This document shows, piece after piece, positions 1-6,065 of a stretch of DNA of 8,465 nucleotides. The stretch is taken from contig DKBS01000140.1 of the NCBI GenBank assembly GCA_002451275.1, positions 5,051-13,515 on the forward strand, in the 5' to 3' direction. Origin of the DNA: Planctomycetaceae bacterium UBA6894 (GTDB taxonomy: Bacteria; Planctomycetota; Planctomycetia; Gemmatales; Gemmataceae). The notes under the pieces were generated by a model. It made no database searches. It saw only the letters and a list, made by a program, of their open reading frames with translations, and was not told the DNA's origin. Both the position numbers and the translations under genes were made by a program. Position 1 is the stretch's first letter, and the number at the start of each line of letters is the position of its first letter.

Positions 1-845
1 GTGAGGGCCCGCGCGTCAGCCACCAGGTCGGCGATGGTGACATCGTGCTCATGCCCCACACCGGATACCACGGGAACCACGCAGGCCGCGATGGCCCGGG
101 CGACTTCCTCGCGGTTGAAAGCCCACAGGTCTTCCCGGCTGCCACCGCCACGCCCCACCAGCACGACATCCAGTTCGTGTCCGGGCAGACGGGTCACATG
201 GTTGATCCACCGGAGTGCCCCGGCGATTTCCCCGGCAGCGGCCTCGCCCTGAACCAACACAGGGAACAGGCGGACCTCGGCGACGGGCCAACGCCTGCGC
301 AGGGATTCCAGCATATCCTTCAGCGCCGCGGTGTTGGCACCGGTCACAATGCCGATCCGTTCGGGATACAGAGGCAGCGGCCGTTTGCGGGACACCTCAA
401 AAAGGCCTTCGGCCATGAGCTTCTGCTGCAATTGGCGAAAGGCCAACTCCAATTCTCCCTCGCCCACCGGTGCGATCCGATCGGCGATGAGTTGCAGCCG
501 GCCATGGGGGCCGTAGTATTCGATTTTTCCGGCGATGCGGACGGTCAAGCCGTCTTCCAACTGGAAACGCAGGGTGCGCGCCAAGCTGGACCATGCCGCC
601 ACAGAAACCGAACCACCCGCATCTTTCAGGGAGAAATAGAGATGTCCGGAACCCACCGGCCGCCGGTAGTTGGAAACCTCGCCTTCCACCAAAACCCGTG
701 ACAGGGATTGGCGCATGCAGGCGTTGATTTGCGTGACCAACTGGGTCACAGACCAGGCGCGCGGGCTATCCCCGCCAGTTTTCGCCCCGCCGTTGGAAGG
801 GGGGGGCGCTGTTTCAGGGGAGCCGACCGGATCGGGAAAAAGCAT
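1..845 (-). CDS. xseA: Exodeoxyribonuclease VII large subunit (3' end outside window)
   Basis: Catalytic subunit of exonuclease VII, which with XseB degrades single-stranded DNA to oligonucleotides in the cytoplasm. I translated 281 codons; the C-terminal part and stop lie beyond base 1. After a Pro/Gly-rich N-terminal tail of about 30 residues comes the OB-fold DNA-binding domain (about 31-130), with WSVTQLVTQIN, VEGEVSNYRRP and SGHLYFSLKD. The catalytic domain follows, with LYPERIGIVTGANTAALKD, the glycine-rich GRGGGSREDLWAFN and SGVGHEHDVTIADLVADARA. These are the family signatures. Two positions differ from the E. coli form: GGGS-L/I-ED reads GGGSRED, and GHETD reads GHEHD. The ATG at 845 is the first ATG before the OB fold. 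The frame stays open upstream and offers GTG and TTG codons, and the Shine-Dalgarno (GGAA close to the ATG) is weak, so the exact start is uncertain. An eight-base G/C run lies in the N-terminal tail. The hairpin at 976-1016 separates it from the DUF3500 gene. Confidence 0.95.
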   Translation of the reverse strand, partial: MLFPDPVGSPETAPPPSNGGAKTGGDSPRAWSVTQLVTQINACMRQSLSRVLVEGEVSNYRRPVGSGHLYFSLKDAGGSVSVAAWSSLARTLRFQLEDGLTVRIAGKIEYYGPHGRLQLIADRIAPVGEGELELAFRQLQQKLMAEGLFEVSRKRPLPLYPERIGIVTGANTAALKDMLESLRRRWPVAEVRLFPVLVQGEAAAGEIAGALRWINHVTRLPGHELDVVLVGRGGGSREDLWAFNREEVARAIAACVVPVVSGVGHEHDVTIADLVADARAL

Positions 846-975
846 TCGGTTCCAACCAACAGTCAAGAAATGCGCCACCTGAAGCCAAGAGATCGGACCG
901 GCATACGGTTTGGGGGCACCCCAGGCGCGAACCCATCCGGGCAGGGACAGTCTAGGGACCCTTGGGCCCAAGAGG

Positions 976-1016
976 AAGCCTCCAGAAGATCCCGGTTCGG
1001 GATCTTCTGGAGGTTT
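976..1016 (-). terminator. Strong hairpin between the DUF3500 gene and xseA, probable terminator
   Basis: A perfect 15-bp inverted repeat, CCTCCAGAAGATCCC at 979-993 and its complement at 999-1013. A G-C pair closes the loop, and the stem extends outward by a G-T and two A-T pairs. It lies about 40 bp beyond the DUF3500 stop. Read on the minus strand the stem is followed by GCTTCCTCTTG, a poor U-tract, so it is not a textbook intrinsic terminator. Position and stem strength still favour transcription termination or 3'-end protection of the greA-DUF3500 transcript. The rest of 846-1054 holds no recognisable gene, and I could not pick out a convincing xseA promoter. Confidence 0.55.
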
Positions 1017-1054
1017 GGGTAAAGTTGATCGAAAAGGGTAAAGAAACAAGGGGT

Positions 1055-2137
1055 CTAGGGGGCGGGGGCGAAATCGCCGGAGGGACGCCTCAATGCAGTG
1101 TGGAAATGATTTGCCGGGTGGCCCTCCGCATCGCCTTGAACATTGAGGAATTGCACCAGCAGGCCCTTTCCGCTTACCCGGTAGGTCATCGGGCGGCCGG
1201 GCTTGTCCTCCTCGACGGCATAGGCGAATCGAAGCGTCTCATCCTGGCTGTCGCTTACCCGCCGCCAGGTCGCCGCCTCGACATCGGCGGGCATGCGGCC
1301 AGTGTATTCCCTCAGCACCTGGTGCAATAACTTCTTCTGGCTGTCGTCCAGATTCGTCCAGCGGACACCCTCATCCGGTTGACCGGGCGCCTTGGCGTTG
1401 GCCTGATCAACCTCGGCCATCAAGGATCCAACCCGCGCCTCGCGCTTTTGTTCCGCGTTCAGGCTTTGCACCAACGCCTCCGCCTTTGAAAGAGTGCCGG
1501 GGAGGGTGGCCATGCCAACCTTCTTGCCCGATTTGATGACCGCGGGATTGGAGCAGAAAACCGACGGGGTTGCGGAAACGATTTGGTTTCCCTTCAGCGA
1601 GACATTCAGGGTGATGTGGTGCCCCTCGAACCTCCAGCCCCAGCCGTTTTCGTCGCCGGGCTCACCAAAGACGCTCACGAAATACCACAGAGGATTGCGG
1701 ACGTTGACCTTGGTCTTCTCCATCTCATCCAGCACCGCCTCCAAGCTCATGATCTGGCGGGCCTCGGCGAAGCCGCGTTCGCTGGTGCCCGTCTTGAGGA
1801 GGGCCAAGGCAAGATCGCGCTGGGCATCCGTCATCTTTTCCAGCCGCAGACCCTTGCGGGTGGGGTTGCGATCCTTGTCCTGCAGCGGCACGAAATGCCA
1901 GCGGGTCCGTTCGGGCGAATCGAAGGCCATGACCGCCGCCGCCTTCTGGGTTTCGTCCAGCGATCGGACGAAAGCCTTGGCTGCCGCGGCCATCTGCGGA
2001 CCGGAGGCAATGTCCGACCGGCTGTCCGCCTGGGAAAACCAGGCGCACGCAATCGTCAGGCCAAAAGCCAACCCCATGCCCGCCAGCACGGCGTTGGTCC
2101 TGGGGGTCTTGCGCACATCCGGGGTGCAGGCGGGCAT
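1055..2137 (-). CDS. Exported DUF3500 family protein
   Basis: A 360-residue protein of the DUF3500 family, whose biochemical role is unknown to me. A basic N-terminus (RKTPRTN) precedes a hydrophobic stretch at about 16-34 that looks like a signal peptide or membrane anchor. The Cys at 31 lies in TIAC, only a poor lipobox, so lipidation is doubtful. Family-like features follow: ERTRWHFVPL near 76-85, a helical segment with KGLRLEKMTDAQRDLALALL near 95-114, then NPLWYFVSVFGEP, GWGWRFEGHHITLN (165-178) and a histidine-bearing C-terminal NHFHTALRRPSGDF (343-356). The His/Trp-rich GWGWRFEGHH and the terminal H-x-H are the most conspicuous motifs and could bind a metal, which is inference. The start is supported by GGAGAG at 2144-2149, six bases before ATG. 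The gap to greA is 44 bp with no terminator, so co-transcription is likely. Confidence 0.85.
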   Translation of the reverse strand: MPACTPDVRKTPRTNAVLAGMGLAFGLTIACAWFSQADSRSDIASGPQMAAAAKAFVRSLDETQKAAAVMAFDSPERTRWHFVPLQDKDRNPTRKGLRLEKMTDAQRDLALALLKTGTSERGFAEARQIMSLEAVLDEMEKTKVNVRNPLWYFVSVFGEPGDENGWGWRFEGHHITLNVSLKGNQIVSATPSVFCSNPAVIKSGKKVGMATLPGTLSKAEALVQSLNAEQKREARVGSLMAEVDQANAKAPGQPDEGVRWTNLDDSQKKLLHQVLREYTGRMPADVEAATWRRVSDSQDETLRFAYAVEEDKPGRPMTYRVSGKGLLVQFLNVQGDAEGHPANHFHTALRRPSGDFAPAP

Positions 2138-2143
2138 GAGTTT

Positions 2144-2149
2144 CTCTCC
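2144..2149 (-). promoter_or_regulatory. Ribosome-binding site of the DUF3500 gene
   Basis: Read on the minus strand this is GGAGAG, with a six-base spacer to the ATG at 2137. It fixes the start and shows that the gene has its own translation initiation site inside the short gap behind greA. Confidence 0.75.
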
Positions 2150-2181
2150 GGGGTGTCAATCGGCGCTGGCGGGGACGGGGA

Positions 2182-2661
2182 TCAAGCGAAAAAGATGTCG
2201 ATGATCTTGTATTTCAGGGTTCCCTTGGGGACGACGATTTCAACCGTTTCCCCGCGGCGACGGCCCAGGAGTCCCTTGCCGCGCGGGCTGGTGGTGAGGA
2301 TTTTCCGCTTTTCGGGATCCTCGTCGCCCGGACCAACCAGCGTGAAAACCAGTTCCTTGTTTTCGTTCAGGTCCTTGACCTTCACGCAGGAGCCAAAAAC
2401 GACCGTCTCGGTGGAAAGGGTGCTGGGATCGACGATCTCGGCCAGGGCGAGTTCCTCGGTCAGGCCGTCGATGCGCGCCTGCAGCATGCCCTGGTCTTCG
2501 CGGGCCGCGTGGTATTCGGCGTTCTCGCTGAGATCGCCCAGGTCCCGCGCGGTGGCGATGCGTTTGGCGATCTCGATCATCTCGACATTCTTCAGACGAT
2601 CAAGCTCGGCCTTTTTGCGATCATAACCCTCGCGGGTGATCGGGATGCGTCCACTGGCCAT
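2182..2661 (-). CDS. greA: Transcription elongation factor GreA
   Basis: GreA binds the secondary channel of RNA polymerase and stimulates cleavage of the backtracked transcript, freeing stalled complexes. The 159 residues match the usual length of about 158. The N-terminal antiparallel coiled coil (about 10-78) carries the tip motif ARDLGDLSENAEYHAARED. D43 and E46 correspond to the catalytic-tip acids D41 and E44 of E. coli GreA. The C-terminal FKBP-like domain (about 82-159) contains VVFGSCVKVKDL, TTSPRGKGLLGRRRGETVEI and PKGTLKYKIIDI. I place the start at the ATG at 2661, because AAGGAG sits six bases upstream and the resulting N-terminus (MASGRIPITREGYDRKKAEL) matches the family; an in-frame TTG at 2676 would overlap that site. 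It is followed after 44 bp by the DUF3500 gene. Its leader carries a hairpin with U-tract, discussed separately. Confidence 0.97.
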   Translation of the reverse strand: MASGRIPITREGYDRKKAELDRLKNVEMIEIAKRIATARDLGDLSENAEYHAAREDQGMLQARIDGLTEELALAEIVDPSTLSTETVVFGSCVKVKDLNENKELVFTLVGPGDEDPEKRKILTTSPRGKGLLGRRRGETVEIVVPKGTLKYKIIDIFFA

Positions 2662-2667
2662 GCATCG

Positions 2668-2673
2668 CTCCTT
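2668..2673 (-). promoter_or_regulatory. Ribosome-binding site of greA
   Basis: Minus-strand AAGGAG with a six-base spacer to the ATG at 2661. It selects that ATG over the upstream in-frame TTG at 2676. Confidence 0.85.
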
Positions 2674-2687
2674 CAAAACAAGCAGGT

Positions 2688-2728
2688 CAAAAAAACGGAA
2701 AACCGGTGCCTTAGATCCGGCACCGGTT
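2688..2728 (-). terminator. Intrinsic terminator / possible greA leader attenuator
   Basis: A perfect 10-bp inverted repeat, AACCGGTGCC at 2701-2710 and GGCACCGGTT at 2719-2728, encloses an 8-base loop. Read on the minus strand the stem is followed by TTCCGTTTTTTTG, so it has the GC stem plus U-tract of a factor-independent terminator. It lies about 160 bp past the stop of the dehydrogenase gene and only about 40 nt before the greA ATG. The simplest reading is that it ends the dehydrogenase transcript. The alternative is a greA leader terminator, like the one E. coli greA has. No good promoter is visible between the hairpin and greA, which leaves the second reading open. Confidence 0.8.
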
Positions 2729-2749
2729 AAAAACGCTTCCTTCAGTCAT
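2711..2749 (-). CDS. Possible 12-codon leader peptide upstream of greA
   Basis: A minus-strand mini-ORF reads MTEGSVFNRCRI. It begins at an ATG preceded by AAAGG five bases upstream, a plausible Shine-Dalgarno. Its TAA falls in the loop of the hairpin at 2701-2728, and its last codons form the upstream arm of that stem, so a translating ribosome would block the hairpin. No run of regulatory codons is present. Such a short ORF arises often by chance, and conservation is unknown. Confidence 0.25.
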   Translation of the reverse strand: MTEGSVFNRCRI

Positions 2750-2769
2750 CCTGACCTTTCCAAATTCGG

Positions 2770-2800
2770 TTTGCAAGTCTTTTCCCAAAAGGGAGGCAAA
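2770..2800. repeat. Imperfect nested inverted repeat in the dehydrogenase-greA intergenic region
   Basis: An outer pair TTTGC (2770-2774) / GCAAA (2796-2800) encloses an inner TCCC-AAAA-GGGA hairpin. The left arm overlaps GCAAGTCTTT (2773-2782), which recurs as a direct repeat at 2830-2839. The stems are short, so this may be a protein-binding site, a weak RNA fold or chance. Nothing else recognisable lies in 2750-2889, and no clear -35/-10 pair for greA was found. Confidence 0.3.
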
Positions 2801-2889
2801 CCGCTCCGGACCGGGCCTTGGTAATCCCGGCAAGTCTTTGGATTTCAAGCACTTGGCGCATCCTTGCCACTGTGTCTGGCCTGCCAGCT

Positions 2890-5868
2890 TTACCGGCTGG
2901 CCCCGGCCAGCAGAAACCCGATCAGTTGCGCAAGGTCTTCCTTGCCCACCTGATCGAGGATGTTAGCGGGCATGGGAGAAAGCGGGGAAGCCGAGCGTTC
3001 CTCGACCTGGTCGCTGTCCACCCGCACCTCCTTGCCATTGGCATCCGCCAGGATCAGGGTTTTGCCTTCCTCGCGCAGCAGAAGGCCGCTGACCACCTTG
3101 CCATCCTTCAGGCTCAAAACAGTGGTTCTGAACGCCTGATCCACATTCCTGCTGGGATCCAGAATGTCTTCCAAAAGGCGTTCCGCCCCGCGGATTCCGA
3201 CACCATCCAATTGCGGGCCGATCCGGGCGCCCTGTCCGGAAATCTGGTGGCACGTGGCGCATTGCTTCTGGAAGACCGCCTTGCCCTTCTCCGTGTCGAG
3301 GGTTGCGGTCTTGAATGTGGCGGTGACCTGACGAATGCGTTCCAGGGCTCCGGCATCGGCATCGGGGATACCCTTGGTCAGTTCCGCAAGATCCTTTTTC
3401 CAGGGGCCATTGTGTTTGGCGAGCCGGGTCTCCACCGTCCTTTCACGCAAAACGCGGGCGGAAGTTTTGCCCTGACGCACCAGACCCACCAGTTTTTCGG
3501 ATCCTTCGGGAGTGAGGGCCAATTCTTGAGCGACCGAGTTTTGCAAGTTGGCTGGAAGGGTGCCTAGAGCTTTGGCCGCCGTTTCAAGGCCGACCGGACC
3601 GCAGCTTTTGGCGAGGGCCTGGCCGCATTCCCGGCGGAGGGCATCGGGGGTTTCGCCGCTTTGGAGCAATTGGCCCAACAGGCCTGTCACTCCGCCCGCA
3701 TCGAGCGCCAGCAGGGCGCGCAGGCTGGCCAGACGCAATTCGCCTGCTTCGCCCGCAGTTGAAAGGGCGGCCACCAACCGGTCCTTGGCTTTACCCGTGG
3801 CCTGGGCCAACTCCACGCCATCCAATCGGGCCGGCATGTCCTTGCTGACCAACAGGTCACGGACCATGCTTTCCGCCTGATTCAGCAGGCTGGCGGGAAC
3901 CGGTTTGGCCGAGGATTGGCACCCCTGTGCCAACGCCTTGATCCATCCGGCCTTTTCCCGGTTGCCAGCGGGTGACCCGCCTATCCAAGCGGTCAACTGT
4001 TCCAATTCCCCTTCGGATCCGTGGCGGGCCACCAGACGAGCCATCTCCGGAATGAGGGCTGCCATCGCAGGGGAAGGCTGCTTGCCTTGGCTGCTGACGA
4101 GAGCCCCGGCGAGGAAGGCGGCTGAATCCTTGCTCGGGATACCCAAGGCCGCCCTGCAGAGGGTTTCCAGTGCCTGTGGGGTTGGTTTTTCCCGCGACAA
4201 TTGTGCCAGGGTGTCTTCCCGCACCATGCAGTCGCGCAGCGCGATCAGGGCGGTGTGGCTGCCGTGGGTGTCCTCGGGGGGCCAGGCGTGAAGGGCTGAG
4301 ACCAGCGCATTGGCGACTTCCTTGCCCGAGCTGTTGGCTAGGCTCTCCGCCGCGGCGCGCGCAACCCGCCTGTCAGGGTCGCCCAGACCGCTTTGCAGCA
4401 CCTTTTCACCCCCGGGAGTGGGGGCGGCTCCGAGCAGCAGCATCGCATGGGTGCGCTGGAGCGGGTCCGCATGGGAAGCCTTGGCAATCACGGTGCCGGT
4501 ATCCAGCTTGCCCAGCCGTTGCAGGACCCAGGCCGCCAACGCCGAGCCGGGTCCCTGATGGGAAGCGGCCAGGGGCCGGACGGCATCAGCTTCACAGCGT
4601 TGTGCCAGCTGATTAGCGGCCAGAACGCGTTTGGCCGGATTGGAGCTTGCCAAGGCTTCCACCAGACGGGCCACAGGGGCTGAGGCACCCAGATCGGGGA
4701 TTTGGATGGCCAAATCTTCCGGCGCGATCCTCCAGATGCGGCCGCGGTGCCGGTCGCGGCCCGGGTGGGTGAGCGGAACCTCGTAGTGGCCAATGATCTT
4801 GTTGTAAAAGTCGGCGATGTATACCGCGCCGTCCGGGCCGAGCTTGATGTCCACCGGCCGGAACCAAAGGTCCTTGGAAATGATGAGGTCGGGCTGTTCC
4901 ACCGCCTTGGGTGAGCTGCCGGTCCAGGCCAGATTGTCACGGTTCACCCGACTGGTGACGACATTGCCCAGGATAATGGTTTCCTGGAAGCCGGGCCAGA
5001 GTCCCTCGGGCAACCAGCAGCAGCCGGCGATGCCAGTGGAACCGTGGTCGTGCGGGCACATTTCCGGCCCGAACCCCAGTCCATCATGGGGTTTGCCGAA
5101 GCTTGGGTAACTGGCACCCTTGATGATGTTGTAAACCGGCTTCGAATGGCAGTCCGCCGTGAAGAGATGGCCGAAATCGTCCATGGCCATGCCGAAAGGA
5201 TTGACCTGGCCGCGGGTCCAAACCTCCAAGCCGGTGCCATCCGCCTTGAACCGGTAGGTGTGGCCGCTCTGCATGCCGATGGTTTTGCCCTGCTCGTTTT
5301 TCACCTGGCTTTCATTGGCGAAGCCGTGGGTGGCGTGGATGGAGCCGTCCAGGCCCCAGGTGAACGCGTTGGTCATGCCGTGGGTGTCGCGAAAACCGTA
5401 GCCCGAGAGGATCACCGTGGATTTGTCGACTTTGCCATCGTTGTCGGTGTCTTCCAGCAGGCGCAGGTGGCCGATGTCGAAGACCAGCGCGCGGGTGGTC
5501 TTGCCGGAGGGGAGCGGCAGCAGGCCGATGGGGATGTTCAGGCCATCGGCGAACACTGTCACCTTGCGGGCCTGGCCTGTGGCTGGGTCGAAATCTTCCA
5601 GGATTTTGACTGTGTCCCGGGGTTTGGTTCCCTGGGCGGCCGGGTAGGGGTATTCCAGGGTGTCGGTCACCCACAAACGACCACGGTCGTCAAAGGCGAT
5701 GTTCATCGGCTTGTAGATGGCCGGATCGGCGGCCACCAATGTTGCCTTGAGGCCCTTGGGCAGTTGGAACCCGGCAGCCTCCTCGGCGGGGCTCAGGGCC
5801 TCGCTTGGGGCGACCAAAGGTGGTTGCGCTAGGGAGAAATAAACAAGGAGAGAGCCCAGGGAGAGCAT
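2890..5868 (-). CDS. PVC-type membrane-bound dehydrogenase with HEAT-like repeats and C-terminal cytochrome c domain
   Basis: A 992-residue exported protein. A hydrophobic N-terminus (MLSLGSLLVYFSLAQ) looks like a signal peptide. Residues about 30-380 resemble the PVC-type N-terminal dehydrogenase domain, a beta-propeller related to soluble glucose/sorbosone dehydrogenases. Its features are DDRGRLWVTDTLEYP, a DTDNDGKVD calcium-loop-like motif at 140-148, MNIAF, and HDHGSTGIAG followed by a Cys-Cys pair. Residues about 385-820 are Ala/Leu-rich helical repeats of HEAT type (for example DPDRRVARAAAESLANSSG). Residues about 855-990 form the small haem-binding domain typical of these proteins, with KGKAVFQKQCATCHQISGQG; CATCH (870-874) is the covalent haem c site and SPLSPMPANILDQ carries a possible axial Met. 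It probably oxidises a sugar or alcohol in the periplasm and passes electrons to its haem; the substrate is unknown. The ATG at 5868 is chosen over a longer open frame because GGAG (5876-5879) lies seven bases upstream and a signal peptide begins there. Confidence 0.9.
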   Translation of the reverse strand: MLSLGSLLVYFSLAQPPLVAPSEALSPAEEAAGFQLPKGLKATLVAADPAIYKPMNIAFDDRGRLWVTDTLEYPYPAAQGTKPRDTVKILEDFDPATGQARKVTVFADGLNIPIGLLPLPSGKTTRALVFDIGHLRLLEDTDNDGKVDKSTVILSGYGFRDTHGMTNAFTWGLDGSIHATHGFANESQVKNEQGKTIGMQSGHTYRFKADGTGLEVWTRGQVNPFGMAMDDFGHLFTADCHSKPVYNIIKGASYPSFGKPHDGLGFGPEMCPHDHGSTGIAGCCWLPEGLWPGFQETIILGNVVTSRVNRDNLAWTGSSPKAVEQPDLIISKDLWFRPVDIKLGPDGAVYIADFYNKIIGHYEVPLTHPGRDRHRGRIWRIAPEDLAIQIPDLGASAPVARLVEALASSNPAKRVLAANQLAQRCEADAVRPLAASHQGPGSALAAWVLQRLGKLDTGTVIAKASHADPLQRTHAMLLLGAAPTPGGEKVLQSGLGDPDRRVARAAAESLANSSGKEVANALVSALHAWPPEDTHGSHTALIALRDCMVREDTLAQLSREKPTPQALETLCRAALGIPSKDSAAFLAGALVSSQGKQPSPAMAALIPEMARLVARHGSEGELEQLTAWIGGSPAGNREKAGWIKALAQGCQSSAKPVPASLLNQAESMVRDLLVSKDMPARLDGVELAQATGKAKDRLVAALSTAGEAGELRLASLRALLALDAGGVTGLLGQLLQSGETPDALRRECGQALAKSCGPVGLETAAKALGTLPANLQNSVAQELALTPEGSEKLVGLVRQGKTSARVLRERTVETRLAKHNGPWKKDLAELTKGIPDADAGALERIRQVTATFKTATLDTEKGKAVFQKQCATCHQISGQGARIGPQLDGVGIRGAERLLEDILDPSRNVDQAFRTTVLSLKDGKVVSGLLLREEGKTLILADANGKEVRVDSDQVEERSASPLSPMPANILDQVGKEDLAQLIGFLLAGASR

Positions 5869-5875
5869 GATCCGA

Positions 5876-5879
5876 CTCC
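5876..5879 (-). promoter_or_regulatory. Ribosome-binding site that decides the dehydrogenase start
   Basis: Minus-strand GGAG with a seven-base spacer to the ATG at 5868. The reading frame stays open for another 43 codons, but the extra residues (Cys/Pro-rich, with no hydrophobic core) would hide the signal peptide, so the inner ATG is preferred. Confidence 0.65.
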
Positions 5880-5942
5880 AACATCCAAATCCATCAGGCG
5901 CTGGCAGGGTGCACGCGGGCCCCTGATGATGGCAAGAGCTTG

Positions 5943-5970
5943 AGCATAACCGGGCAGGTTTGCCCTGCAA
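5943..5970 (-). promoter_or_regulatory. Candidate promoter of the dehydrogenase gene with an inverted repeat in its spacer
   Basis: On the minus strand, TTGCAG (5970-5965) and TATGCT (5948-5943) are 16 bases apart and could act as -35 and -10 boxes, with three and four matches to the sigma-70 consensus. The spacer holds a GGGCA-GGTT-TGCCC inverted repeat (5952-5965), placed where a repressor could act. A second short inverted repeat, CTGCC-TC-GGCAG, lies at 5976-5987. Transcription would begin near 5936, about 70 bases before the ATG. The match is modest, and the 197-bp region between the two divergent genes must also contain the plus-strand promoter, which I could not identify. Confidence 0.25.
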
Positions 5971-6065
5971 GCTGTCTGCCTCGGCAGCCCCGGCCAAAAG
6001 ACGAGGCCTTGGTGGTTGCTTCGAACCTAAATCGATGGCCCCACGGCAGTTGTTACCATGGAGCC

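Noticed and set aside
961..972. Perfect palindrome CTTGGGCCCAAG next to the long hairpin
   Set aside because: It has no loop, forms no useful RNA stem and is easily explained by GC-rich sequence; with a single copy seen there is nothing to support an operator.
2151..2160. A perfect TTGACA (-35-like) on the minus strand in the gap between greA and the DUF3500 gene
   Set aside because: At 16-18 bases spacing the matching -10 position falls in the DUF3500 coding start with GC-rich sequence and no TATAAT-like box, so it is unlikely to be a promoter.
1583..2626. A 347-codon plus-strand open frame spanning the DUF3500 gene and greA
   Set aside because: It runs antisense across two well-supported genes, its translation matches no family I recognise, and its Arg/Ser/Ala-rich composition is typical of antisense frames in GC-rich DNA.
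5044..5832. A 262-codon plus-strand open frame inside the dehydrogenase gene
   Set aside because: It lies wholly opposite the conserved propeller domain, and its Gly/Val/Ala-rich translation has no recognisable motif.
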